A DNA stretch of 64,000 bases from Caulobacter sp. BP25 (GCF_002737755.1 NZ_PEGH01000007.1:124001-188000), one strand, 5' to 3'; shown: positions 46,207 to 55,045, numbered from the stretch's first letter. A program made the numbers and translations. The notes: generated by a model from the letters alone, not told the origin.

Positions 46207-47307
46207 CTAGCTCCGGAGCTGCCACAGGAGCAGTTGCTCCCGGTAGAACTGTATCGCGGCGTTCAACGGTAGAAGCGCCGTATTTGGATCAATTGCTGTC
46301 AATCGTTGGAATCGCGGGCGCCAATCTGGGTCATCATTGCTATCTACGGCGAGAGCAGCGGCAAAAGCCGATGGCGTCAAAGCGGCAGTTGTCGCTTCGG
46401 CTAATAGTTCGCTCGTCCAATCTGCTCTCGTGGCTAGTGGGGTTGCCAGCACAATATCCGCCAACGGAAGTGCCTTTGAAATGCCTTTTCGCCCCTTTTG
46501 AAGTTGGAGATCCAGAATGCCTGGGGCGCTGGACAATCCAATTTCGGTGAATGTGAGGTCCGCCAGCTCCTTTCCTGAAAGCAGTGCGGCCTCCGGAAGC
46601 GGGATGTCTGAAAAAGCCTTGTCTTGCTCGCGGCTCCAGCTTCCCACAAGCCACCAATGAATCTTCATTTCCTCTTCGAGGCGTGCTTGATGGTTCAGGA
46701 TGCCTTGGAGCTGGCCTGCTAAGTCCTGCAAGCCGTTCATGGTGTAGTTGAGGTTGGCTGCGATCAGCTTCTTGAGGTGAGGGGCTGCCGCTTGGAAGTT
46801 GTTGTTGTTCCCCTGGGTCTCAAGTCCTTCGAAGTCTTCCTTCGTCACCGGCTGCTTACGGTATGTAGCGCTACTCGGGCGCGGGCGCGCAGATTGTTGA
46901 AGGGAAGCCAGGGTTGCGTTGGCATGATCCGCCAGCCCAGGGTCTATGTATGAACGGGCGCCGCCGAAGCCGGCGGTGACAACCGCCAGGGCAGCCAATC
47001 CGCGAAATTGCCCCACGGTATCGATCAAATGCCAAAGCATCGCCGATGCCACAGCCGAGATCTCGGCGTCCCCGCTGGCAGGGTTGAAGGCGGGGTCGTC
47101 TCCACTTAGCCCGGTCGCAATGAATTCCAGCTCCTCCGGCTTTGCCAGCCGAAGTGCCGCGCGTGCGAGCGGGACCAGTTGAGCCTTCTGAAGGCCTGCC
47201 AACATCGCCATCGCGGAGGTGGATCTTGCGGAAACAAGTTCCGGGGACGTGTTTAGGCCGAGAGAGTTGTAGATCATCCCTAGGCGTTGCATCGGGGCGG
47301 TTGTCAT
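46207..47307 (-). CDS. All-helical GTPase-associated protein (GASH-like)
   Basis: A 366-residue protein, helical almost throughout, with no enzyme motif. MIYNSLGLNTSPELVSARS, LSGDDPAFNPASGDAEISAV, LVGSWSREQDKAFSDIPLPE and LLPLNAAIQFYREQLLLWQL are the distinctive stretches. It resembles GASH, the all-helical component found beside double-GTPase genes, which may link GTPases to effectors. The middle carries a charged linker (residues about 150-175). Its ATG overlaps the stop of the phosphoesterase gene, indicating coupled translation. Confidence 0.75.
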   Translation of the reverse strand: MTTAPMQRLGMIYNSLGLNTSPELVSARSTSAMAMLAGLQKAQLVPLARAALRLAKPEELEFIATGLSGDDPAFNPASGDAEISAVASAMLWHLIDTVGQFRGLAALAVVTAGFGGARSYIDPGLADHANATLASLQQSARPRPSSATYRKQPVTKEDFEGLETQGNNNNFQAAAPHLKKLIAANLNYTMNGLQDLAGQLQGILNHQARLEEEMKIHWWLVGSWSREQDKAFSDIPLPEAALLSGKELADLTFTEIGLSSAPGILDLQLQKGRKGISKALPLADIVLATPLATRADWTSELLAEATTAALTPSAFAAALAVDSNDDPDWRPRFQRLTAIDPNTALLPLNAAIQFYREQLLLWQLRS

Positions 47308-48596
47308 CCGCGCTTCTCCATTTCCTCGATCAGCTCGCCGACGTCGTTCAGTTGGTTTGCCTCCTTCGCCCTCAGAAGCGCGAGCTTGTAGCGTTCGACG
47401 TCTGGCAACGCGTTGTCCTCTTCCTTAGCTAGGTCGAGACGGCCGACGATTTCCGTCTTTTGCGACAGACTCAGCCGGAAGAACCGATGGACCAGCTCTC
47501 GAACGGTCATCGTCGTCGCGGGCTTCGTTGATTCGCCAGGGGGCGACGGCACGGTAGGCTCTTCCTGTGACACGACCGGTTCTGGACGCCACGCTGATGG
47601 CGGCGACCAGTCGGCCAGCTTGATCACGGTCCTATGATAGGGGGTGCCGTCTTTGTCGTCATGATTTCGAAATAGCGGTGGCGGCCCCCGCCATACGCGG
47701 ACGTGAGCATCGACAACCATGTTCCGCACGCCGTCACCTGTTTCGATAGAAATCTCCAGGATGTTATATCCTGGCTGCCAACTTGGTTCGGAGCGGTGTG
47801 GGTTCACAGATCCCGCGTAGAGTCTTACGTAGTCTCGAGCCGGCGTAATGCGTTGATCGTGTTCGTGCCCGAAGAGTTGGATCCTCGCTCGATCGAGGCC
47901 GACCTCAAACTCCCGGCCATCCTGCAACCAGTTTGGCGGGTGATGCGACATGCAAAGGTACTCGACACCATCGTGCCTGGGCATCGTCCACGCATTCGTG
48001 CCCAAAAAAAGCGACTTCTCTCGGTCCGATAGACCTGACAGCAGCGCAGAGTTCAGTCCCCGAATGCGGAGTATCGATCCGTCATTGAGCTGAAGGTCGC
48101 GGTCCCAGGCAAAAGACTCGTTGCCCCCGAAGAACGAGCACTCGTAGCGTGCGGCGAACTCGTTGTATTCGCGGAGGGGAGCGTAGAGAAGGTTGCGTAC
48201 TTCGGGTTGCTCTAAGCGGCGCATCAGTGCTGAGTCGCGGTCGTAATGCGTCGGGCCGCGCCGGATAGCGTCGTGCATATCCTGGATAGCTGAGTTTGCC
48301 TTCAGTACAGCTTGGTCGATGTCATGGTTGCCGGTGCATACGAACACCGACGACCTTGAGCACTCACCTGCGTCACACAGTTCATCGAGCCACGCCGCAG
48401 CGTCCTGATATTCCTCTCGCTTGCCTGCGAACGCGATGTCGCCGGTTACAAGAATGGCGTCGAGCGGGCCGCGCTTTTTTACCTGATCAGCGAGGTCGCG
48501 TTTTAGTTCAGATCGAACGTCACGATCGGGATTGAAGCCGATCTTGGATGCATGATTGCTGAAGTGGATATCAGAAAGGTGGGCAAGCCGTAGCAA
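47304..48596 (-). CDS. Calcineurin-like metallophosphoesterase, probable effector
   Basis: A 430-residue protein with a complete metal site: LSDIHFS (Asp9, His11), ILVTGDIAFAG (Asp53), CTGNHDID (Asn90, His91), MSHHPPNW (His218/219) and LFGHEHDQ (His244, His246). Such enzymes cut phosphodiesters in nucleic acids or nucleotides. After the catalytic domain (to about 340) comes a Pro-rich linker and a 65-residue helical tail (RELVHRFFRLSLSQKTEIVG) that may dock on the partners. It is the first gene of the GTPase operon, starting at a TTG with GGGGA upstream. Effector role is inference. Confidence 0.82.
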   Translation of the reverse strand: MLRLAHLSDIHFSNHASKIGFNPDRDVRSELKRDLADQVKKRGPLDAILVTGDIAFAGKREEYQDAAAWLDELCDAGECSRSSVFVCTGNHDIDQAVLKANSAIQDMHDAIRRGPTHYDRDSALMRRLEQPEVRNLLYAPLREYNEFAARYECSFFGGNESFAWDRDLQLNDGSILRIRGLNSALLSGLSDREKSLFLGTNAWTMPRHDGVEYLCMSHHPPNWLQDGREFEVGLDRARIQLFGHEHDQRITPARDYVRLYAGSVNPHRSEPSWQPGYNILEISIETGDGVRNMVVDAHVRVWRGPPPLFRNHDDKDGTPYHRTVIKLADWSPPSAWRPEPVVSQEEPTVPSPPGESTKPATTMTVRELVHRFFRLSLSQKTEIVGRLDLAKEEDNALPDVERYKLALLRAKEANQLNDVGELIEEMEKRG

Positions 48597-49045
48597 GAGG
48601 TTCCCCTGGGCGCCGGAATCCGGGCGAGGAGACTAGCTTGCTTCAAAACCCGTAGGAAGTGCGCTGTTGCCTGGATAAGCGCTTCGGTTTACCTGAATTG
48701 GGGGGCACGAGGCTGCTGAAGCCTTGATGCCGTGCCAGAGCCGATGGCCAAAAACGCGTCTACGCACAGCTAGGTCCTGTAGCTCGCTAGGCAGACTGCC
48801 TTCTGGATCGAACGCCATAACTAGAGTGTAGTTTGATTCCGAAGGTCCGGAACGGGGCGATGTCTGTCTTCTCGACGCGCGGATCAATGTCGCGTTCTCG
48901 GACGTGCGCGAGAGTCAGCGTTTGGCGCGCCGCCGCCGGTGACAGGGATCCTGTGGATCGGCCAGGGAGGGGGCATGATTGAGCCATGTTTACTAAAGCA
49001 TCGCAAGAGCGCCAGTCGAAGGTCTAGGCCCTCCCGGCGTCAAGA
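48597..49045. other. Gene-poor stretch upstream of the phosphoesterase operon
   Basis: These 449 bases lie between two minus-strand units and should contain the operon promoter. Open frames of 60-85 codons on the minus strand lack similarity that I recognise and have no good start signals; they could be decayed coding DNA. I can support no gene here. Confidence 0.5.
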
Positions 49046-50086
49046 TTAGTGCCCGGGCACTGGTCGGGCCTCCAGCGGTCCAGCACGGCTCGCCTCGATC
49101 CGGGCGTACGCAGCGTCTAGCTTGGCACCGACTTCTCGCCGCCCATCATCCTTCTCGATGATTACAAGGCCGACATTCGCCAGCAGCAGGGCCCTAGCCT
49201 TGATCGCGTCGCGCCTTTCCCAGTTGCGCCCTAAGCAGTGCCCGCTGCCGTGGTATTCGACCGCCAGCATCGGCACCCAATCTTGATCACAGATCAGGAA
49301 GTCCGTGCGCCGGTCGTTATAGGCCCATCGGAGGTCTTTCGCGCCAGTGGTCGTGTCCAGGTACTCGCCCATGCTGACTTGGGCTAGCAGTCTCAGCTTG
49401 CGCCCCAGGGTCCAGTTCAGAATGGACCTGAACATTGAGCGCTCCTTGCCATTGAGGACCTTGGCCTTGATGAGCGCGCCAGGCTGGGCCGCCTGCAGAT
49501 GCGCTAGATGTTGGTCTAGGATCGCCCCGGCTCTTTCGGCCGCGACATTGTCCATTCGCGCTTGGATCTGTTCGACTTCCTTGTGGATGCCAGTGAAACG
49601 CTGGTCCGCCTCAACCTGGCGCGCAAGATCGGCGCGCAGCCGGGCATTATCCTGCTGGAGCTCGCTGATCCGTCCCTTTGACGTCCGCACCTCGGCTTCG
49701 GCCGTCTCCGCGCGCCGCCGCCAGGCAGTGCCAGCCTTCCTCAGCGCCTCGATCTCGCCCTCTGCGCGCTGGCGCGCTGAAATCCGGTGCGCCAACCGCA
49801 GACCGGTCAACAGCGCCCCATAGATGATGAAGCCACCCCAGGCTGCGATACCGAAGAGTCGCCACCATCGCTTTCGGCCGGTGTCCGGTCCCTCCCGCTT
49901 GGCGGACGCCACCGCCTGCGTCTCCGGCGCCGCCTTGCTGACGGCGCCAAAGTTGCTTCCCTGGCCCGATGTCCTGCCGGCGGCATGGGTTGTGTGACGA
50001 TGCCTCGGGGCTTTGGCGTTCGCGTCACCATGTACGGAAACTATGACGAACAAGACAGCCAAGACTGCGGCGCGGGAACGGACCAT
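49046..50086 (-). CDS. DUF2726 (nuclease-fold-like) membrane-anchored protein
   Basis: A 346-residue protein. It has an N-terminal signal-like segment (AAVLAVLFVIVSVHGDANA), then a polar linker, a membrane helix (WWRLFGIAAWGGFIIYGALL), a long coiled coil (AEVRTSKGRISELQQDNARL) and a C-terminal DUF2726 domain (DFLICDQDWVPMLAVEYHGS, LLANVGLVIIEKDDGRREVG). DUF2726 belongs to the restriction-endonuclease-like fold; the Asp, Glu and Lys pattern is compatible with a PD-(D/E)xK site. The topology would place the domain in the cytoplasm if the first segment stays uncleaved. It is the last gene before the tRNA. Confidence 0.75.
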   Translation of the reverse strand: MVRSRAAVLAVLFVIVSVHGDANAKAPRHRHTTHAAGRTSGQGSNFGAVSKAAPETQAVASAKREGPDTGRKRWWRLFGIAAWGGFIIYGALLTGLRLAHRISARQRAEGEIEALRKAGTAWRRRAETAEAEVRTSKGRISELQQDNARLRADLARQVEADQRFTGIHKEVEQIQARMDNVAAERAGAILDQHLAHLQAAQPGALIKAKVLNGKERSMFRSILNWTLGRKLRLLAQVSMGEYLDTTTGAKDLRWAYNDRRTDFLICDQDWVPMLAVEYHGSGHCLGRNWERRDAIKARALLLANVGLVIIEKDDGRREVGAKLDAAYARIEASRAGPLEARPVPGH

Positions 50087-50426
50087 TGGCCGAAGCTAGA
50101 ACGACAAGCTTTGGCGCAACTTAAAGGATATTACTAAGGCTGCGCTTACCGAGAGGCACTCTGACCCGGACGGTAGGTTAGGTATGGAAGCGCCATGCGG
50201 TTTAGCACCCGCCCGTTGGTCGCACTGCTCTTAATTTTTGGTGGCCAGTTTGGCGGACAATCGATTCGCCGACAGAGCCATCATCTCGGCTTTTAACCCA
50301 GGTCCGCCAGCCGCCGAACGCATCAAAGCTCCAGCTTCAACAACAATTATCTTAGGGCTTAGAAGTGGGGGTAAGATCTAGGTGTCGGGAGTAAGGTTTT
50401 GAGTTTATTGAATAATTATTGAATTT
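50087..50426. other. Gene-free right end of the mobile element
   Basis: These 340 bases contain no plausible gene. They are partly AT-rich near 50400 (TTTATTGAATAATTATTGAA), directly inside attR, where integrase or integration-host-factor binding is expected. No clear repeat is seen. Confidence 0.5.
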
Positions 50427-50440
50427 TGGCGGACAGGGTG
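50427..50440. other. Candidate attR at the tRNA-Ser 3' end
   Basis: TGGCGGACAGGGTG here encodes the CCA end, discriminator base and acceptor stem of tRNA-Ser. It is identical to attL, so the insertion rebuilt the tRNA gene. Confidence 0.75.
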
Positions 50441-50516
50441 GGATTCGAACCCACGGTAGGCTTCCACCTACGGCGGTTTTCAAGACCGCTGCCTTAAACC
50501 ACTCGGCCACCTGTCC
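50427..50516 (-). tRNA. tRNA-Ser (UGA)
   Basis: A 90-base type II tRNA. The acceptor stem GGACAGG / CCTGTCC is perfect, the anticodon stem GCGGT / ACCGC closes the loop CTTGAAA with anticodon TGA, a long variable arm GTAGGTGGAAGCCTAC follows, and the T arm is GTGGGTTCGAATCCCAC. CCA is encoded. Its 3' end is the insertion point of the mobile element. Confidence 0.97.
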
Positions 50517-50644
50517 GGAGCAGGCGGCTATATCAGCGCCTCTTCGCCTTAACCAGACCGCAAACGCCTTAACCAGACTTCAAAACAATTCGGTCACCAT
50601 AATTTGAGTCAAAGGGGCGGGCCCTTCGTCTGGACGGCAAGCGC

Positions 50645-51631
50645 ATGGACCAGGACACCTATCGTTTGTGGCGGATTCTTCGCACGCAGGGGCTCGTGGC
50701 CCTCGTGGCCCTCAGTCTAGCCGCCTGCGCTACGCCCAAGTACGATGTCGGCCGCCCGATGATCGGCGTGCGCAACGCAGCGCCGCGCCCCAGCGATATG
50801 GTCGGCCCCAACGGAAAGCCGCTTCGAGGTACCGAGAAGCCCTACCAGATCAACGGCGTCTGGTACTATCCAAAGGAAGATCGCGACTACAACGTCATCG
50901 GGACCGGCTCCTGGTACGGTGAGCAATTCCACAATCGTCGCACCGCTAATGGCGAAATCTTCGACATGGATATCCCATCGGCGGCGCATAAGACGCTGCC
51001 GCTGCCGAGCCTTGTAGAGGTCACCAACCTCGACAATGGGCGCCGGATGATCCTACGCGTCAACGATCGCGGACCCTTTGTGGGCGATCGCGTTATCGAC
51101 CTTTCCAAGGCCGCCGCCGAGGAGCTGGGTTATCGTCGTCAGGGCGTCGCCAAGGTTCGGGTCAAATATATTGGGCCCGCGCCCAAGAGCGTGTTCGATC
51201 CGCCGCGCCAGTACGCTCAGGCGCCTGTCCGAGCCGAAGCGCCGCCTCGCAGTTTCGCGGATATCCAGGAGCCGTCGCAGCGCGTGCAGGTCCTGCCGGC
51301 CAGGTCCGAGCCGGAGCGGTTGGCTTCGCAGGCCCTTTCGGCGCCGCCGATCAATCCGCCTGACCCGGTGAAGCCCTCGCCTCCGGCGACGATCGCATCC
51401 GGGGCGGGTTTCCGCATCCAGGCCGGCGCTTTCGCTAGCCGGGAGAACGCCGAGAAGGCCGTCCAGCAATTGGCGCTGGCCGGCAACGTGACGATCGAGC
51501 CTCTGGAGCGTCCCAGCGGCACGCTGTACCGCGTGGTGGTCGCCGCCGGCGAGGATGAGGGCGAGGCGTGGAGTCTGCGCCAGCGGGTAGAGGCCCTGGG
51601 CTATTCGGGCGCTACGGTTCTTCGTCCCTAG
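50645..51631 (+). CDS. rlpA: RlpA-like septal lytic transglycosylase lipoprotein
   Basis: A 328-residue envelope protein. The lipobox LSLAAC ends at Cys28, so it is a lipoprotein. The double-psi beta-barrel core has GSWYGEQFHNRRTANGEIFD, ARKTLPLPS-type HKTLPLPSLVEVTN and the conserved LRVNDRGPFVGDRVIDLSKA with its catalytic Asp region. A proline-rich linker leads to a C-terminal SPOR domain (FRIQAGAFASRENAEKAVQQ) that targets denuded glycan at the septum. RlpA cleaves naked glycan strands during division. The upstream tRNA lies 128 bases away. Confidence 0.92.
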   Translation: MDQDTYRLWRILRTQGLVALVALSLAACATPKYDVGRPMIGVRNAAPRPSDMVGPNGKPLRGTEKPYQINGVWYYPKEDRDYNVIGTGSWYGEQFHNRRTANGEIFDMDIPSAAHKTLPLPSLVEVTNLDNGRRMILRVNDRGPFVGDRVIDLSKAAAEELGYRRQGVAKVRVKYIGPAPKSVFDPPRQYAQAPVRAEAPPRSFADIQEPSQRVQVLPARSEPERLASQALSAPPINPPDPVKPSPPATIASGAGFRIQAGAFASRENAEKAVQQLALAGNVTIEPLERPSGTLYRVVVAAGEDEGEAWSLRQRVEALGYSGATVLRP

Positions 51632-51672
51632 ACCCTCTGGACAAGCCTCGCGATCCGGTCGAATGGAGGCCG

Positions 51673-52299
51673 GTGACCCAAGGTTTCTTTATCAGTTTCG
51701 AAGGCGGCGAGGGGGCTGGAAAGTCCACTCAGATTCGCCGTTTGGCCGAACGGCTTACCGCCGCCGGCCATGACGTCGTCGTGACCCGCGAGCCCGGCGG
51801 AAGTCCGGGCGCCGAGGCCATCCGCGAGCTGCTGGTCAACGGCGCCGCCGACCGCTGGTCTCCGGTCACCGAGACGCTGCTGATGTATGCCGCCCGCCGT
51901 GACCACGTTGAACGGGTGATCCGACCGGCCCTCTCGCGCGGCGCCATTGTCTTGTGTGACCGCTTCGCCGACTCGACCCGCGCCTACCAGGGCGCCGGCG
52001 GCGACGCACCCGCCAGCCTAATCGCCTCGCTCGAGGACCACGTCCTGGGCGGAGCTGTCCCAGACCTGACGCTCATCCTTGATCTTCCCGCCGAGATTGG
52101 CCTTCAACGCGCCGAGGCCAGGGGCGGCGCCGCGCGCTTCGAGTCGAAGGGGCTGGCTTTCCACGAGCGCCTTCGCGCCGGCTATCTGGAGATCGCGCGA
52201 CGGGAGCCCGAGCGGTGCGTGGTCATCGAAGCCAATGCTGAGATCGACGCGGTGACCGCCGCGATCGGCGACGCGGTCGACCAAAGGCTCGAACGCTGA
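51673..52299 (+). CDS. tmk: Thymidylate kinase
   Basis: A 208-residue kinase that converts dTMP to dTDP. The P-loop is FEGGEGAGKSTQIRRL, the DR(Y/F) motif is LCDRFADSTRAYQGAG, and the segment TREPGGSPGAEAIRELL is the family's Arg-Glu-Pro-Gly motif. The GTG at 51673 has GGAGG upstream and gives the usual length. It is followed by holB with overlapping stop and start (TGATG), a common pairing. Confidence 0.95.
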   Translation: MTQGFFISFEGGEGAGKSTQIRRLAERLTAAGHDVVVTREPGGSPGAEAIRELLVNGAADRWSPVTETLLMYAARRDHVERVIRPALSRGAIVLCDRFADSTRAYQGAGGDAPASLIASLEDHVLGGAVPDLTLILDLPAEIGLQRAEARGGAARFESKGLAFHERLRAGYLEIARREPERCVVIEANAEIDAVTAAIGDAVDQRLER

Positions 52300-53306
52300 T
52301 GCAAGCGCCAGCGCATCCCCGCGACGTCTACAGGCTTGAAGGCCAAGCGGCGGCCGAGGCGGCGTTCCTGGATGCGCTGGAGCGAGGCCGTCTGCACCAT
52401 GCCTGGCTCCTGACGGGGCCCGAGGGCGTCGGCAAGGCGACCCTGGCCTATCGCATGGCGAGGCGCCTGCTGGGCGCGCGCCCCGAACCGTCGTTGGGTC
52501 TTCTAGGCGCGGCGCCGTCGGATGTCGTCAGCCGACAGGTCGCCGCGCGCTCGCATCCCGACCTGATGATCCTTGAGCGGCTGACCGACGACGGAAAGGC
52601 CCGCAAGGCGATCCCAGTCGACGAAGCGCGCAGGCTGCCGGAGTTCTTCGCCAACTCGCCAGCGGTCTCGCCCTACCGAGTAGCCATCATCGACGCCGCC
52701 GACGACTTGAATGTCAACGCAGCCAACGCGGTCCTGAAGACGCTGGAGGAGCCCCCGTCGCGCGGGGTGATCCTGCTGATCAGCCATGCGCCAGGCAAGC
52801 TTCTGCCGACCATCCGCTCGCGCTGTCGACGCCTGCCGGTTCCCGCGCCCGGTGTTCCGGCCGCCGCCGACATGGTTGAGCGGATGGCCGACCTGCCGTA
52901 CAAGGACGCAGAGCGTCTGGCGCGCATGGCCCACGGCGCGCCGGGAAAGGCGCTGCAGCTGGCCGCCGTTGGCGCGATCGCCATGGACGACGCGGCCAAT
53001 GAGATACTGCGGGCCCTGCCCAAGATCGACGAGGGCGCGTTGCTGGCCATGGCCGACACCTTCCGGGGCGGGGAGGGCGCGGCGCGGTTCGAGCTGCTGA
53101 TGGACCGCATGGCCGACCAGGTGCGGATCTTCGCGACCAAGGTCGCCGCCGATGGCAAGAACTCCCCTGGCTTGGATCGCTGGGCGGCCGCCTGGGAGCG
53201 CCTGTCAAACGTGCCCGGAGAGGCCGAAGCCGTGAACCTTGACCGGGGCGACGTGTTCTGGAGCGTCATCTCGGACTTGCGCGCGGCGGCCAAGGCGGCG
53301 ATGTGA
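52299..53306 (+). CDS. holB: DNA polymerase III delta' subunit
   Basis: A 335-residue clamp-loader subunit of the AAA+ fold. The P-loop region is LLTGPEGVGKATLAYRMARR. The conserved sensor stretch DAADDLNVNAANAVLKTLEE and the S-R-C motif (IRSRCRRLPV) are present. It works with DnaX and HolA to load the beta clamp. Translation is coupled to tmk upstream and to tatD downstream. No metG lies between holB and tatD, a gene sometimes found there in related bacteria. Confidence 0.93.
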   Translation: MQAPAHPRDVYRLEGQAAAEAAFLDALERGRLHHAWLLTGPEGVGKATLAYRMARRLLGARPEPSLGLLGAAPSDVVSRQVAARSHPDLMILERLTDDGKARKAIPVDEARRLPEFFANSPAVSPYRVAIIDAADDLNVNAANAVLKTLEEPPSRGVILLISHAPGKLLPTIRSRCRRLPVPAPGVPAAADMVERMADLPYKDAERLARMAHGAPGKALQLAAVGAIAMDDAANEILRALPKIDEGALLAMADTFRGGEGAARFELLMDRMADQVRIFATKVAADGKNSPGLDRWAAAWERLSNVPGEAEAVNLDRGDVFWSVISDLRAAAKAAM

Positions 53307-54091
53307 GCCGTATGCTCATCGACAGCCATGTGAATCTCCACGCGCCGCAGTTCGCCGAGGACAAAGACGCCGTGATCGCCCGGGCCCGCGAGGCGGGGAT
53401 CGGCCTGATGGTCACCATCTGCGACAAGGTCTCGTCCTTCGAGGCGGTGCATGAAATCGCCACGGCCGAGCCCGACATCTGGTGCACGGTCGGAACGCAC
53501 CCGCACGAGGCCAAGGAAGATCCCGGGCTGACTGCGGCGCGTCTGGTCGAGCTGGCTAGTCGTCCGCGCGTGATCGGTATCGGCGAATGCGGTCTCGATT
53601 TCCACTACGACCTGTCGCCGCGTGAGGTTCAGGCCGAGGTTTTCCGCCAACACTGCATCGCCGCCCGAGAAAGCGGCCTGCCACTCGTGGTCCATACCCG
53701 CGAGGCCGATGACGCGATGGGCGAGATTCTGGAGACCGAGTACCGGGCGGGGCCGTTCAAGATCCTGATGCACTGCTACACGAGCGGTCCCGAGCTGGCT
53801 CGGCGCGCCGCCGACCTGGGCGCCTGGTTCTCGGTGTCGGGCATCGCCACCTTCAAGGCGGCCGAGGAGGTGAGGGCGGTTATTCGCGACATGCCGGCCG
53901 ACCGGATCATCGTCGAGACCGACTGCCCATACCTGGCGCCCGTCCCCATGCGCGGTCGCCGCAACGAACCGGCCTATCTGCCGCATATCTACGACAAGCT
54001 GGCGGAAATCCGGGGGTGGAGTCGGTCGGAGACCGAACAACGCACCGAGGAGGCCTTCTTCGCCCTGTTCGATCGGATTTCCCGGCCATGA
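53303..54091 (+). CDS. tatD: TatD-family metal-dependent DNase
   Basis: A 262-residue TIM-barrel hydrolase. The metal ligands are visible in LIDSHVNLHAP (the His-x-Asn-x-His form), GECGLDFHYD, VVHTREADDA, MHCYTSGPE and VETDCPYLAPVP. The family cuts DNA 3'-to-5' and D-amino acid derivatives. The GTG at 53303 overlaps the holB stop (GTGA); an ATG nine bases later is possible. Its stop overlaps the next gene's ATG, so four genes from tmk to the MBL hydrolase are coupled. Confidence 0.92.
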   Translation: MSRMLIDSHVNLHAPQFAEDKDAVIARAREAGIGLMVTICDKVSSFEAVHEIATAEPDIWCTVGTHPHEAKEDPGLTAARLVELASRPRVIGIGECGLDFHYDLSPREVQAEVFRQHCIAARESGLPLVVHTREADDAMGEILETEYRAGPFKILMHCYTSGPELARRAADLGAWFSVSGIATFKAAEEVRAVIRDMPADRIIVETDCPYLAPVPMRGRRNEPAYLPHIYDKLAEIRGWSRSETEQRTEEAFFALFDRISRP

Positions 54092-54909
54092 GCGCGACGC
54101 TGGAGTTCACCATTCTGGGCTCTGGCTCTTCCGGCGGGGTGCCTCGCGCCGACGGCAACTGGGGAGACTGCGATCCGGCCGAGCCGAAGAACCATCGCTC
54201 GCGCTGTTCGCTGCTGGTCCGGCGCTTGGGCGAGGGCGGCCGGACCCACCAGACGACGGTCATCATCGACACCGCGCCCGACCTGCGGCTTCAGACTGCC
54301 GCCGCCAGCGTCCGGCGGATCGACGCGGCGCTGTTCACGCACGACCACGCCGATCAGGCGCACGGGATCGACGATCTGCGTCCGTTTTTCCTGAACCAGC
54401 GCGTCCGGATCCCGACCTATATGGACCAGGCGACCCACGACGGCTTGCTGAAGCGGTTCGAGTACGTTTTTCACAGCCAGGGCGGCTACCCGGCGATCTG
54501 TGAGCCTAGGCTCCTTCCGCCCCTGGGGCGTGACTTCGAGATTTCAGGCCCCAGCGGGGACATTTCCGTTCATACTTTCGACGTTGATCACGGCGAGGTT
54601 CGCGCCGTCGGCTATAGGATAGGCGACGTGGCCTATACGCCGGACGTTCGCGCTATCCCGGAAAGCAGCTGGGCTGATCTGGCGGATCTGGAGGTCTGGA
54701 TCGTCGACGCCCTGCGATGGACGCCGCATCCGACCCACGCGCACGTCGAACTTGCCCTGGAATGGATCGCTCGCGCCAAGCCGAAGCGGGCGATTCTGAC
54801 GAACTTACACATCGACCTGGACTACAACGCGTTAGCTGCTCGCCTGCCGCCCGGGGTCGAGCCGGGCTTTGACGGCATGCGCTTGCAGTTGCGAGCGTCC
54901 GCAACATAA
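54088..54909 (+). CDS. MBL-fold metallohydrolase (PhnP-like)
   Basis: A 273-residue metallo-beta-lactamase-fold hydrolase. The N-terminal LGSGSSGGVPRADGNWGDCD and NHRSRCSLLVRRLG are typical of the PhnP-like group, the metal motif is LFTHDHADQAHGIDD, and a second metal histidine is in DVDHGEVRAVGYRIG. The C-terminal THAHVELALEWIARAKPKRA completes the fold. PhnP cleaves cyclic phosphodiesters, but members adjacent to tatD may act on other phosphodiesters. Coupled to tatD. Confidence 0.85.
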   Translation: MSATLEFTILGSGSSGGVPRADGNWGDCDPAEPKNHRSRCSLLVRRLGEGGRTHQTTVIIDTAPDLRLQTAAASVRRIDAALFTHDHADQAHGIDDLRPFFLNQRVRIPTYMDQATHDGLLKRFEYVFHSQGGYPAICEPRLLPPLGRDFEISGPSGDISVHTFDVDHGEVRAVGYRIGDVAYTPDVRAIPESSWADLADLEVWIVDALRWTPHPTHAHVELALEWIARAKPKRAILTNLHIDLDYNALAARLPPGVEPGFDGMRLQLRASAT

Positions 54910-55045
54910 CCGCTGATTGCAGAGTGTCACGATTTCGTTCGAAACCTGGCCTTGCGTAACAGCTCTGAAATATGGTCGACCAACAAGGCCGTCATAGGGA
55001 CGCGTTAGAGACATCTTCTCGTGCGTAACTGTTCTGCGCTGTCCC

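Larger units (their letters stand above)
33846..50440. mobile_element. Integrative mobilizable element in tRNA-Ser, about 16.6 kb
   Basis: The 14-base repeat TGGCGGACAGGGTG occurs at 33846-33859 and again at 50427-50440, where it is the 3' CCA end and acceptor stem of tRNA-Ser(UGA). Between them lie a tyrosine recombinase, a Xis/AlpA-like gene, a coupling protein, a MobF relaxase and a GTPase conflict operon. Base and codon use differ from the flanks, being AT-richer at 33.8-36 kb and 42-48.6 kb. No type IV secretion pore genes are present, so transfer would need a helper. Confidence 0.85.

Noticed and set aside
48633..48987. Open frames of 66-85 codons between the phosphoesterase operon and the DUF2726 gene
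   Set aside because: They overlap each other in different frames, lack start signals and show no family resemblance.
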